Shown here: positions 17,001-26,324 of the stretch, piece after piece
Numbering within the stretch: the first letter of the stretch is position 1
Layout of the letters: the number at the start of each line of letters is the position of its first letter
NCBI GenBank assembly: GCA_019359035.1
Contig: JAHHIC010000085.1
Coordinates: 1-64,000, forward strand
Direction of reading: 5' to 3'
Source: Scytonematopsis contorta HA4267-MV1
GTDB lineage: Bacteria; Cyanobacteriota; Cyanobacteriia; Cyanobacteriales; Nostocaceae
DNA: 64,000 nt
Notes under the pieces: generated by a model
Told to the model about the DNA's origin: nothing
Seen by the model: the letters and a program-made list of their open reading frames with translations, nothing else
The model's database searches: none
Program-made: the position numbers and the translations under genes

Positions 17001-20000
17001 CAACACTAGCAGCACCAGGAATAAGTGTACCGTTTGTTGGGGTACTTAAATTGACGCTTAAAGTTTCATCAGTTTCAAATTTAGTATCAGCAGTGGTATT
17101 AAGCGTGAAAGTTTTAGTTATTTCACCTGGGTTGAAACTAATAGTTGTTGAGCTAACTTCCGTATAATCACTATCAGTAATCGTCGCAGTCCCATCATTA
17201 GTACTGTAATTAACACTGACTACTTCGCTACTAGGATTTGAAAGAGTAATGGTGAAAGTTCCAGCCTCACCTTCATTAGCGGTAGCGTCGCTAATACCAA
17301 TAGTTGGTCGTGTGTCGTCGTTTGTAATTGTCAGTTCACCGATACCAGCATTACCAGCAGCAATTGTCGCACCAACTACATCACTTAAATTAATAGTTAA
17401 GGTTTCATTTGTTTCAAATTTAGTATCAGTTGTGGTGCTAACCGTGAAAGTTTTGCTAGTTTCACCCGGATTAAAAGTGACATCTGTTAAACCAATTGCA
17501 GTGTAATCACTATCAGCAGTTGTCGCAGTACCATCATTAGTTCTGTATTTCAGAGTTACAGGTTGGCTACTAGGATTAGAAAGGCTGATGGTAAAGGTTG
17601 CTGTACCACCTTCATTTACCGTAACATCATCAATACTGACGGTAGGTGCTGCGTCATCGTTACGAATAGTGAGTACCCCAATTCCTGCGTCACCAGTAGC
17701 AATTGTGCCGTTTGTCGCACCCGCTAAATTTACATTTACACTTTCGTCAGCTTCAAATTTCGTATCACTAGTGGTACTGACAGTAATTGTTTTGCTGGTT
17801 TCACCCGCATTGAAGGTGATGGGTGTTGGAGTAATAGCTGTGTAATCGCTATCAGCAGTTGTTGCAGTTCCATTACTAGTGCTGTAGTTGACTGTTATTG
17901 CTTGGCTACTAGGATTGGAAAGGCTTATTGTAAATGTCGCTGAACCACCTTCATCAACACCAACATCATCAATACTAATTGTGGGTTGGTTGTCGTTGTT
18001 GCGGATAGTTAGCCCACCAACACCTGCTGCACCAGTTGCTATCGTGCCATTTGTCGCTCCAGTTAAGTTAACACTTAAAGTTTCGTCGGCTTCAAATTTC
18101 GTATCACTAGTGGTACTGACAGTAATTGTTTTAGTGGTTTCACCCGCGTTAAAAGTAATAGGCGTTGAAGCAATTGCTGTGTAATCGCTATCAGCAGTTG
18201 TTGCGCTTCCATCAGTAGTGTTGTAATTAACGGTTACTGTTTCGCTACTGGGATTAGAAAGGCTAATAGTGAAAATCGCAACATCACCTTCATCGACACT
18301 GACACTATTAATACTGATAGTCGGTCTTGCGTCATTATTGGTGATAGTGAGTACCCCAACTCCGGTATCATCTGCAGCAATTGTGGCGTTTGTCGCACCG
18401 CTCAAATTAATTGTTAATGTTTCGTCAGTTTCAAATTTAGTATCACCTGTAGTGCTGACGGTTATCGTTTTGGTCGTTTCACCTGCATTAAAAGTAATGG
18501 GTGTTGAACTAACTGCCGTGTAATCGTTATCAGTAGTTGTTGCGGTTCCATCGCTCGTACTGTAATTAACGCTTACTACTTGACTGCTGGGGTTAGAAAG
18601 ACTAACAGTGAAGGTGGCAATATTTCCTTCAACCACCGCAACATCATTAATTGTGATGGTCGGTAATGCGTCGTTGTTGGTGATAGTTAGTACCCCAACT
18701 CCAGTATCATCTGTAGCGACTGTGGCGTTTGTCGCACCAGTTAAATTAATATTTACAGTTTCATCAGCTTCAAATTTATTATCGTTCGTGGTGTTAACCG
18801 TAAAAGTTTTGCTGGTTTCACCGGGGTTAAAAGTAACGGCTGTTGAACTAATTGCTGTGTAGTCACTGTCAGTAGTGGTTGCGGTTCCATCACTGGTATT
18901 ATAGTTGACTGTTACAGTTTCGCTGCTGGGATTGGAAAGACTGATTGTGAAGGTCGCTGTATCACCCTCAGCAGTAGACGCATCATTAATACTGATGATA
19001 GGTCGAGTGTCATCATTGATGATAGTGGTTGTTGCAATCGCAGTAGTAATTTGAGAATTTTCTGGTGCTGCTGTTAAGTTGGGATTCGATAAAGTGACAG
19101 TAATATTTTCGTCAGGTTCAAATTGCGTGTCACCTAAAACATCAACTGTAATAGTCTTTGTCGCTTCACCAGCAGCAAAATTCAAAGTACCACTTAAAGC
19201 TGTTCCCCCACCAGTTACCCGGATATTGTTATAGTCAACGTTATTTGTTGCTGTACCACTAATTCCATAATTAACGTTACTCGCAACACCAATACCACCA
19301 CTACGAGTAACCGTGAAAGTCAGAGCTTGAGTGCCACTGTTTCCTTCAGTTAAGGTTGTGCTATTGGCTAAAACCGCGTATTGAATTGAGTCATTGGCTG
19401 CAATACTTAAAGTACTGGTAGTTAATGTTCCGGCAACAGCACCAGTCAAAGTGCCAAAATTTAGTACTACTGTTTCCAGATTTTCTGGTAAATCGTCGGG
19501 GTTGATGGTGAAAGTGATGTTTCTAGTTAAATCAGCACCCGTTGCTCCTGCTGCGAAGGTAACGGTAGCTGGAGAGAATGTGTAGTCAGTCGTTTGGGTT
19601 GCAGTACTACTGCTATTAATAACAATAGGAACACTGACGTTAGTTGCAGGAGAACCGTCCAGAGTTACCGCAACAGTTACTGTTGTTGCGCTGCTATCTT
19701 CTGTAGCGTTGTAAGTTGCAGCACCAAAGTTAACTTTTGGAGGTACAAAATTCGACTCAAACGCACCAATGTCAATTCTGTCACCTTGTACACGGTTAAA
19801 ACCACTACCCCGTTGGTCTGTAGTTAAACCACCACTGTAGCTTGGACTACCAGCATTAATTGCCGGACTACCCACTTGTAGAGCATGAGTTTGAGTAGTC
19901 CCACCATTATTTGCCAGAGGAGCAAGTCCAGGGTTGGAGTTAATAATATCTGTACCAGTACCTAGCGTACCCGTAGTAATATTCGGAGTGCTGCCAATTA

Positions 20001-23000
20001 CGTTATAAGCATTGCCGTTGACTCCAGAACCTGTAACATCTGGAGCTTGATTGCCTTTGTCAGTATTAGCTGCGATAATGCTGTTGCTAATAGTAAGAGC
20101 ACCAGTGTTAGAAATACCACCACCATCACCTGAGCCATTCCCGTCATCATCAGCAGTGTTGAAGGCAATAGTACTATTTCTAATATTGCCACCACCAGAG
20201 ACAATACCTCCTCCATTTCCGTTTGCTTTGTTTCCAGAAATAGTTATATTGGTCAGGTCAATAGTAGTAGCGCTAATAGCCCCACCGTCACCCGCAGCGG
20301 TATTACCAGAAATAGTAGTATTCCTTAAAATAACACTATCACCAAAAATACCTCCACCATTACCACTGGCTCTGTTACCAAAGACGGTAGTATTATTCAG
20401 AGTTAAAATGCTGCTACTGCTAATACCACCACCATTCGCGGCATTTCCACCAGTAATAGCAACATCGTTTACAGTCAAAGCTGCAGACGCATTGATTACG
20501 CGGAAAATACTATTTCCACTTACAGTAAGTTGGTTTGCACCAGTACCTTGAATTGTTACAGCATCAGTTACCGACAATTGCCCAGAGGTTAGGGTTATGG
20601 TATCTGCTGTAGCATCTGTAAATACTGAACCAGCAAAGGTAATAGTATTTGCACCAGCTTCAGCATTTGCATTTAAAATTGCTTGTCGCAGCGAACCTTC
20701 ACCACTATCGTTGGTGTTAGTAACTACAAAGTCATTGGCTGCAATAGTGACGATACCGTCATTGTTCGCAGGGTTTATTGTGTAACCATTACCTGCTGCC
20801 AAATTTAACTGTAAAGTTTCCGCAGCTTCAGCAGGTATATCGTCTACAGCAGTCAGGGTAATATCAACAAAACTACTTCCGTTAGGAATTGTCACCGTTA
20901 ATCCACGATTCAGAGTGTAGTCACCTGAACTTGCTGTACTGCTAGCATCAATAGCAAGATTAACTGTTAAATCACCTCTAGTTCCAGTGCGACTAATACG
21001 ATAAACACCCGTAGTATCAGCACCCGATTCATTTGCCGTAGTATCAGTTGCCTGAATACTAACAACTTCCGGATTAATCGTAATTGTAAAGGTTTGAGGT
21101 GCTGAAGTGTCGATACCATTTCTTGCAGTACCACCGTTATCTTTGACTCTGACTTCAACTGTTGCTGTGGTGCTACCGTTAATTATGTCAACGGGAGTAT
21201 AAACAAGATTACCCGTTACTTTATCAATTGTTGGTGCAGTTAAAAATATTCCGGGATTATCAATAACGGTAACTATGTAACTATCAATTGATTGTCCTGC
21301 TTCATCAACAGGCCCCGGATTAAATCCAGTAGCCCAATTCAAAACCGTTTGCGTACCTGCACCTGCGGTAGTTGTTTGGTTTAATCCCTTAGTGAAAGTA
21401 GGAGCGTCGTTAACAGGGTTGACAGTTACATTGAAACTGCGAGTAGTTGTCAAACTACCATCGCTAACATCCAGGGTAATTGTTGCTGTCCCATTTTGGT
21501 TAGCCGCAGGTGTGACAGTAACAGTGCGGTTCGCACCTGTACCACCAATAGTGATGTTTCCGTTAGGAATTATTGTGGTGTTAGTAGAAGTTGGATTGAT
21601 AGTGAAAGGACCAGTGGAATTTTCAAAGTCGGTAATAGTGAAGGGTATAGCCGCTGTTGACTGGTCTTCATCAATAGTCTGATTCTCAAAGTTTCTGTTA
21701 GTTGTTACCCCTATCTGTGATAAGTTAACGGTCGCTCCTGCATTTACAGAATTATCTCCAAAGAAAACAAAGTTAGGCTGTTCGTAGGGGTCTGGAGGAG
21801 TAACTGGACCAAAAGGTGTGTTATAGGGAACTGGTTGATAGGCTGTATAATCCCGTAGTCTACCACTGAGGATTGTGTTGTTATTGGCAAACAAAGTGTA
21901 AGTGTCACCAAAAACTGTCAAACCATAGTTTACCGGAACTGTTGTGTTAAAGGTTACGCCTTCTGCTTGTGTAAATAATGTCCGAAAATTATTTTGTGCG
22001 GGTTTATCAGGTTCCAGAGATGGGTTTACTTGGTTTGTACCATCCTCATAAGCCCAAACGCGATTTTCAAAGAAACCAAGTTGAATACCTTTTTTATCGC
22101 TGCTCAGAAGAATGACATTAAAACCTGTTCTGTCATTCACACCATTTTGGTTAACATCAGCACCTGAGCTACTAGTAGTACTACCTGCTACTAATTGAGC
22201 GTTAAAGTTGAGGGTGTATCCTAAATTTCTATCTAGAACAGGGAATGCAGGATTGACAGCTGTAGATTTAAATCTCGGAGTAAACGAAGGCGAAAGTTCA
22301 ACTCCATAATTGAAATAACCTGCGTAGCCAGCATTATCTGTTGTTAAGCGAGTTCCCCCACCTATTGCTGATTGATTAGTGACACCTGGTGGTGTGAGGA
22401 GTGACGAGTCTTGATATTCAAACCAAGGTGCCCCTGCTGCTGCACCCGCTTCTGTTGGTAATTTGCCTGTAGTACCGTCGTAAAGTACTATATTTTGCCC
22501 CACCAACGCAGCATCATTCAGTGGAGTAACTGTGACACTCTTATTAACTGCCAGACTAGTACCACCATCACCGTCTGTCACCACAAATTCCACAGTCCTG
22601 CTTGTATTACTGGGGTTTTGTGAGGCGTTCGTGTAGGTGATATTTTGTAAAAGTGCTTGAACTACAGCAGGTGTGGCGTTTGCGTTTAGGCTGACTACTA
22701 AACTTTCTGTACCAATTCCACCAGTAAAACTACCTATTTCGGTAGCACCATATTTAATTGTTCTGCCATCAAGGTTAATTTGAGTAGCCCCAGTACCCTG
22801 ATTTCTAACAGCCAAACGGTCATCAGCAGCACCCCCAGAAGAAAACCTGACGGTAAGAGTACCAGTATCAAAGTTAGGGGAATCAATATCCGTTACCGTT
22901 GCAGCACCGTCAATTAGAACTGGTGCAGAATTTTCGACATAAACGACACTCGCAGCACCAGGTAAAGTAACTACCGGAATATCGTTATCAGCAGTGATAC

Positions 23001-25926
23001 TTGTAGTAATAGTATTGGTATTCGCTGAAATCGCTGTAATACCACCTCTTGTAGTTGTATCAACCCTAATTATTGAAGAGTTGCCAACAGTGAAACTACT
23101 GTAGGTATTATCCAATGCTCTAACAGTCAAAGCATCTGGCGTACCATTGTAGTTGGCTACGGGGACAAAACGTACTCTGGTGTCACGAGATAAAGCTAGC
23201 GCGTTAGTTCCGTCATTAACACTACCAATTGCAAACCAGTTACTACCATCTGTTGAGTATTGCCATACACCTTGGGTTGTGGAGTTGGCTGTATTTCCTA
23301 CAATCGCAACACCACTTAAACTTGAACCCGCATCTATATCGTTAAATAAACTACCAAAGAGACTTGTGATAGTATTTCCGGGTGGGTTGGTGTTGTCTTC
23401 TAAAATTGCTGCTAAGGTCGCATTTCCGGTGAAACTTGGAGCATCGTTAATGGGGTTAATAGTAACTGTGGCTATCTCAGAAGCGATGCTGTATGGTGTT
23501 GCTCCTCCGTTAGGAGTGGTATTAACTCCTGCTGTTCCACTTGCTAGATTATTTGTTCCATCCCAAGCACGGAAATTGATATCAGCAGTGCCATTAAAAT
23601 TAGCGTTAGGTACGAAGCGAACTCTAGTTTCTTGCTGAAGTTCTACCCGTCCCAAAGTGAAGCTAGCATTTGCAGAACCAGTATTATCACCTAAGAATAT
23701 AAAGTTTGGCTGTTCGTAGGCGTCGTAAGGTGCTGAAGTCCTACCTGGACCAGCTGTTGTATGGTCAAATGCTGTGTAGTCTTTTAGCGTCCCTGTGAGA
23801 AGTGGTGTTGTTCCACCCGCAGCAAATAGCTCATAGTTATTGCCTTTGACTTTTAAGTCATAACGGGTTTCGACTGTAGTGTTGTAATCCTTGTTTTCAG
23901 TTCCAGCACGGGGAGCCTGAGTAAACAATGTTCTGGTTGGTGTTCCAACAGGTATGCTATTGGAACCGCCAAGTTGCGCCCAAATTCTATTAGTCCAGAA
24001 CCCAAGTTCAATCGCTTTAGTTTTGTCGCTAGTAACAACTGTAACGCTAAAGCCTGCTCGGTCAACCAATCCGTCATTATTATCATCACTAACAGCACTC
24101 TGGCTGGTCATTGTCAGGTCAAAGCTAAGGGTAAAACCTTTAGCTGCGTCAAGAACTGGGAACGCTGGGTTCATTGGAAGGGCAACACCAGCTGCATTAA
24201 CTACACCACCATTGTAATTACTATAACCAGCTATCCCTGCTTGGCTAGTGTTGACGGTAGTTTTACCACCACTAGCACTTTGCGTGCCACCAGCAGGTAT
24301 TGTAATTGTAGGCGTAGCAGGAGGAAGAGGTAGAGAAATAACAGGAGAAGCACTGAATTGTAACCACCCTTGGGTGTTAGGAGTATTAGTGGAACTAGCA
24401 TCGAAACTGCCCACATACATTGGTGTCGTGCTAGACAAGACTGTCGCTGAAGTGTCAGACACCGTGCCGAAGTTAGTCCAATTACTCCCTCCATCAAGAG
24501 AATATTGCCAAGTACCATTTCCTGTTAGTCCTGTAACAGCAATCCCTTGATTATTGTTAGTTCCTTGAGAAGTGTTCTTGAAATCTGTGATTAAATTTCT
24601 TACCAAATCAGCCACCAACATTCCAGGGTTGTTGGCATTGGGAACATCTTCATTAATAGTTGGTAAGGTTGGATTGCCTGAATTATTCAGTACTGGGGCG
24701 GTATTTCCCCTTAAGCTGTTAATCCAAGTAGTATTAGCTCCACCGTTGGGTGAACCAGGGTTAGCACCTGGGGAAGGAAAGTCTGATGACCAGTTAGTTG
24801 CATTTGTTGCACCAGCAGCTGTGTTACCAAGGAAAGCACTGGCTCGCTTAACTGGTACTGTAGTTGTTGCATTTCCGGGGTTTGCTCTGGGAAGTCTATA
24901 TATTTCTGTACCACTTGCATTTAACAACCTTGGTGGGTCTGCAGTACCACCATCAAAAAATGCCCCGAAAGTTGTATCCCAGCCATTGTTACGAGTAACT
25001 CTAAATGACCCGCTATTATTCAGTGAGGATATTTGAAGTACATAATCCCCAGTTGCAGGATTATATGTCGTGTCAGGAGTAATCGTACCATCGGGGTCAG
25101 CACCGTTGTATAGCACAATTAGAGTTCCTGCTTTCAACGAAGCAAAGCCAGTACCTGATAAAGTGACACTAACTCTTTGACCAGTAGTATCAGTATCAAC
25201 GAATTGGACATTTTGAAGATTCAGTCCGTCTGTTACGACTAAAAGTTCTACCCACTCTTTCCCACCATCACTACCTTGGGAAAATTCGTTGATTATAACA
25301 TCACCGATATTCGCTGCTAAAACACCGTTATAAGCCTCCATCGCTTCTAACTGGAACGCCAACGGAGCATCAACTAACCCCGTAGCAAATTCCAGTTTCC
25401 AATCCCCACCGAGTTGAGTGCTACCAGTCAAATCATCCGAAGCGGCAATATCAGCATCTGTTAGCTGACTCAACTTTTGTACAAAAGCCTTACCAGAGTC
25501 ATCCTGGGCTACATCACAGCCATACAGCAGGATATCTCCATCCTCTGTCAACCCAGAACGCCACTCTTGCAATGCATTAGCGTAAGTATCTAAATTTTCT
25601 CCATTCAGCCAAGTTCCACCTAGCTGCAAACTGCCATCGCTTCCGTGGGAAACAATGTGAACCGAACTATATTTATTTTTACGTAAGTAATCGGTAATTT
25701 GTGCAACCCCATCTTTCTCTGGGTCAAGAATTACGATTTCTGTTCCTGGTTTTATACCAGCAATCAAGCTTTCGTAGTCCGTTACACTCGTATCAATAAA
25801 AACTATACTTCGCGATTTACTCGTATCTATAACTGTACTAAATATTTCTTTTTCTGTATCTGATAACACTGATTCATTGGCAGAATTAGCCTGATTGCCA
25901 GACTTATTTGGTAGAGATTCCATCAT
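14074..25926 (-). CDS. Giant DUF4347 / Calx-beta / RTX exoprotein (3950 aa)
   Basis: Paralogue of the 2743-aa exoprotein, probably type I secreted. Residues ~40-205 form the DUF4347 domain (His94 in HIVSHGSDG, Cys137 in LLYGCDVA). It continues with a lamin-tail-like region, lectin-like blocks and one cadherin-like unit (~830-980). A CSLREA-type/beta-helix segment follows (~1732-2059, starting TNTNDSGEGSLRQAILNANA). Nine regular Calx-beta repeats of 113 aa occupy ~2300-3320, with divergent Calx-beta copies before and after. Three Calx-beta-like units (~3430-3780) lead to RTX nonapeptides and a tail matching the shorter paralogue. The start is one of two adjacent ATGs (25926 or 25923). It is the first gene of the minus-strand block; 398 bp separate it from divergent pheS. 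Confidence 0.9.
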   Translation of the reverse strand: MMESLPNKSGNQANSANESVLSDTEKEIFSTVIDTSKSRSIVFIDTSVTDYESLIAGIKPGTEIVILDPEKDGVAQITDYLRKNKYSSVHIVSHGSDGSLQLGGTWLNGENLDTYANALQEWRSGLTEDGDILLYGCDVAQDDSGKAFVQKLSQLTDADIAASDDLTGSTQLGGDWKLEFATGLVDAPLAFQLEAMEAYNGVLAANIGDVIINEFSQGSDGGKEWVELLVVTDGLNLQNVQFVDTDTTGQRVSVTLSGTGFASLKAGTLIVLYNGADPDGTITPDTTYNPATGDYVLQISSLNNSGSFRVTRNNGWDTTFGAFFDGGTADPPRLLNASGTEIYRLPRANPGNATTTVPVKRASAFLGNTAAGATNATNWSSDFPSPGANPGSPNGGANTTWINSLRGNTAPVLNNSGNPTLPTINEDVPNANNPGMLVADLVRNLITDFKNTSQGTNNNQGIAVTGLTGNGTWQYSLDGGSNWTNFGTVSDTSATVLSSTTPMYVGSFDASSTNTPNTQGWLQFSASPVISLPLPPATPTITIPAGGTQSASGGKTTVNTSQAGIAGYSNYNGGVVNAAGVALPMNPAFPVLDAAKGFTLSFDLTMTSQSAVSDDNNDGLVDRAGFSVTVVTSDKTKAIELGFWTNRIWAQLGGSNSIPVGTPTRTLFTQAPRAGTENKDYNTTVETRYDLKVKGNNYELFAAGGTTPLLTGTLKDYTAFDHTTAGPGRTSAPYDAYEQPNFIFLGDNTGSANASFTLGRVELQQETRVRFVPNANFNGTADINFRAWDGTNNLASGTAGVNTTPNGGATPYSIASEIATVTINPINDAPSFTGNATLAAILEDNTNPPGNTITSLFGSLFNDIDAGSSLSGVAIVGNTANSTTQGVWQYSTDGSNWFAIGSVNDGTNALALSRDTRVRFVPVANYNGTPDALTVRALDNTYSSFTVGNSSIIRVDTTTRGGITAISANTNTITTSITADNDIPVVTLPGAASVVYVENSAPVLIDGAATVTDIDSPNFDTGTLTVRFSSGGAADDRLAVRNQGTGATQINLDGRTIKYGATEIGSFTGGIGTESLVVSLNANATPAVVQALLQNITYTNASQNPSNTSRTVEFVVTDGDGGTSLAVNKSVTVTPLNDAALVGQNIVLYDGTTGKLPTEAGAAAGAPWFEYQDSSLLTPPGVTNQSAIGGGTRLTTDNAGYAGYFNYGVELSPSFTPRFKSTAVNPAFPVLDRNLGYTLNFNAQLVAGSTTSSSGADVNQNGVNDRTGFNVILLSSDKKGIQLGFFENRVWAYEDGTNQVNPSLEPDKPAQNNFRTLFTQAEGVTFNTTVPVNYGLTVFGDTYTLFANNNTILSGRLRDYTAYQPVPYNTPFGPVTPPDPYEQPNFVFFGDNSVNAGATVNLSQIGVTTNRNFENQTIDEDQSTAAIPFTITDFENSTGPFTINPTSTNTTIIPNGNITIGGTGANRTVTVTPAANQNGTATITLDVSDGSLTTTRSFNVTVNPVNDAPTFTKGLNQTTTAGAGTQTVLNWATGFNPGPVDEAGQSIDSYIVTVIDNPGIFLTAPTIDKVTGNLVYTPVDIINGSTTATVEVRVKDNGGTARNGIDTSAPQTFTITINPEVVSIQATDTTANESGADTTGVYRISRTGTRGDLTVNLAIDASSTASSGDYTLNRGLTVTIPNGSSFVDITLTAVDDIPAEAAETLQLNLAAGNGYTINPANNDGIVTIAANDFVVTNTNDSGEGSLRQAILNANAEAGANTITFAGSVFTDATADTITLTSGQLSVTDAVTIQGTGANQLTVSGNSIFRVINASAALTVNDVAITGGNAANGGGISSSSILTLNNTTVFGNRASGNGGGIFGDSVILRNTTISGNTAAGDGGAISATTIDLTNITISGNKANGNGGGIVSGGGNIRNSTIAFNTADDDGNGSGDGGGISNTGALTISNSIIAANTDKGNQAPDVTGSGVNGNAYNVIGSTPNITTGTLGTGTDIINSNPGLAPLANNGGTTQTHALQVGSPAINAGSPSYSGGLTTDQRGSGFNRVQGDRIDIGAFESNFVPPKVNFGAATYNATEDSSATTVTVAVTLDGSPATNVSVPIVINSSSTATQTTDYTFSPATVTFAAGATGADLTRNITFTINPDDLPENLETVVLNFGTLTGAVAGTLTTSTLSIAANDSIQYAVLANSTTLTEGNSGTQALTFTVTRSGGIGVASNVNYGISGTATNNVDYNNIRVTGGGTALSGTLNFAAGEATKTITVDVLGDTQFEPDENITVTLSNPNLTAAPENSQITTAIATTTIINDDTRPIISINDASTAEGDTATFTISLSNPSSETVTVNYNTSDGTATTTDSDYTAISSTAVTFNPGETSKTFTVNTTNDNKFEADETVNINLTGATNATVATDDTGVGVLTITNNDALPTITINDVAVVEGNIATFTVSLSNPSSQVVSVNYSTSDGTATTTDNDYTAVSSTPITFNAGETTKTITVSTTGDTKFETDETLTINLSGATNATIAADDTGVGVLTITNNDARPTISINSVSVDEGDVAIFTISLSNPSSETVTVNYNTTDGSATTADSDYTAIASTPITFNAGETTKTITVSTTSDTKFEADETLSVNLTGATNGTIATGAAGVGGLTIRNNDNQPTISIDDVGVDEGGSATFTISLSNPSSQAITVNYSTSNGTATTADSDYTAITPTPITFNAGETSKTITVSTTSDTKFEADESVNVNLAGATNGTIATGDAGIGVLTIRNDDAAPTVSIDDVTVNEGGTATFTISLSNPSSQPVTLKYRTNDGTATTADSDYTAIGLTDVTFNPGETSKTFTVSTTTDTKFETNETLTINLSDVVGATIAAGNAGIGELTITNDDTRPTIGISDATANEGEAGTFTITLSNPSSEVVSVNYSTNDGTATITDSDYTEVSSTTISFNPGEITKTFTLNTTADTKFETDETLSVNLSTPTNGTLIPGAASVGELTIRNNDTRPVISIDDVAVDEGGAATFTISLSNPSSETVSVRYITNDGTATTADNDYTAIPSTLVTFNPGETSKTFTVNTTQDNKLERSETVNVTLNAATNATIAAVNAGVGTLTIRNDDALPTITIDDVAVNEGGTATFTIRLSNANVEDVTLNYSTSDGTATAADNDYTAINPTPITIREGQLSTTITVNTTADTKFEPNETLNINLTDVVGAKLPTDDTAVGVLTITNDDTQPTISIDDVSIDEGGAATFTVSLSNASSEIVTVNYNTSDGTARVADGDYTAISLTPITFNPGETTKTFTVNTTTDDKFEANETLSINLSGATNGTIASGAAGVGELTIRNEDPVPKISISPVTIRQDEGSSGVTPYVFTVSLSNPSDQTITVDYTTNDGTATVANSDYADNDGRLTFNPNTLSQTITVNVNGDGKAETDETFTVSLNGANNASLAPSRTATGNITNDDFPNFSIEYVGSNLTTGEERGGTATFKVKLTSQPTADVTLGLTSDNTLEGTVSNSSLTFTSANWNIEQTVTVTGVDDDFDDGDVAYKIITAAATSADSDYNNLNPPDIDVINIDNDTAGFSIVPVSDATTTETGGITSFRVKLNSRPTADVALNLTSDNLGEGVVSVGNSLTFNSSNWNVEQIVTVRGVDDEIDDGNVGYKLLNSSLSSDRSYNNLRGETNVTNINNDTAGFTITPLSGLITTEAGGTASFSVKLNSKPTDDVTLNLASDNSREGVVSTGSNLTFNSTNWNREQIVTITGVDDTLVDGDIGYKILTSSATSRDLRYNGFNPEDVSVTNSNDDVITIEFNIINGSDISETIGGTAGNDRIFAFGGNDTVVAGTGIDEIFGGDGNDRLFGGDGDDRLFGETGNDQMWGDGGEDFLYGGVGNDVCTGGFGRDTFVVTRNEGVDRITDFQIGEDTIACGGGLRFDSLLITQNGNNTLLIDTTNNQNLAVLIGVNASSLTASSFRTI
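15960..19020 (-). repeat. Nine 339-bp in-frame Calx-beta repeats
   Basis: Nine consecutive 113-aa units of the pattern PTISIDDV...EGGTATFTISLSNPSS...NYxTxDGTAT repeat with a 339-bp period. A tenth, divergent unit follows in the coding direction. Calx-beta domains bind calcium and are typical of adhesins and extracellular matrix proteins. Confidence 0.9.
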
Positions 25927-25982
25927 ATTTAAAGCTTATTAAATAAAACTGATAGACTAAAACATGGTAATGCTAACCCTGA

Positions 25983-26031
25983 CAGAAACGCGGTATCCCT
26001 GACGCACAAAAAAAGTAGCGTCGCGTTTCTG
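25983..26031. repeat. Nested hairpin upstream of the giant exoprotein gene
   Basis: The arms CAGAAACGC (25983-25991) and GCGTTTCTG (26023-26031) pair perfectly, with an inner GACGC/GCGTC pairing and an A-rich loop. It lies ~57 bp upstream of the ATG at 25926 and would fall in the 5' untranslated region or promoter of that gene. It may instead be a dispersed repeat. Confidence 0.6.
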
Positions 26032-26169
26032 CTCTCTATAAGATTTGTTAAATTCGATTAATTTAACTATAAACAGCTACTTATTATCCTCTGCTTACAA
26101 ACACTCTACCTGAGTAGTTATACCGAGAAATTATGCTTTAAATACAGTATGAGACAGTAAAAACAAGTA

Positions 26170-26226
26170 TGAGTAATATTACTGATGATGATTATATCGG
26201 TTATGCTTTTGCTTATCGTTTTTAAT
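26170..26226 (+). CDS. Possible 18-aa leader peptide upstream of pheS
   Basis: A short ORF encodes MSNITDDDYIGYAFAYRF, with two Phe and four Tyr in the last ten residues, and ends 98 bp before the pheS start. A T-rich run follows directly. Aromatic-rich leader peptides control pheST by attenuation in enterobacteria; whether this one is translated or regulatory is speculation. No clear ribosome binding site is visible. Confidence 0.2.
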
Positions 26227-26324
26227 TTTTTATTCTCGACCGTTGCTAGCTAATTTAAACTTGTAGGAAGAACCTGTAGTACAATTCTGTTCGGTTTATA
26301 AGAAAGTGTTAATTGATAAAGAGC

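Larger units (their letters stand above)
25927..26324. other. Divergent intergenic region between giant exoprotein gene and pheS
   Basis: 398 bp carrying the promoters for both directions. It contains an imperfect hairpin element (25983-26031), a possible 18-codon ORF (26170-26226) and AT-rich DNA. A TACAAT hexamer at 26280-26285 has no good -35 partner. I could not assign promoters with confidence. Confidence 0.6.

Noticed and set aside
20051-23638. Plus-strand ORFs up to 166 codons opposite the 3950-aa gene, and similar ones at 6442-8736 opposite the 2743-aa gene
   Set aside because: Antisense shadows of Thr/Val/Ser-rich repeats, repeating with the same 339- and 459-bp periods as the coding repeats.
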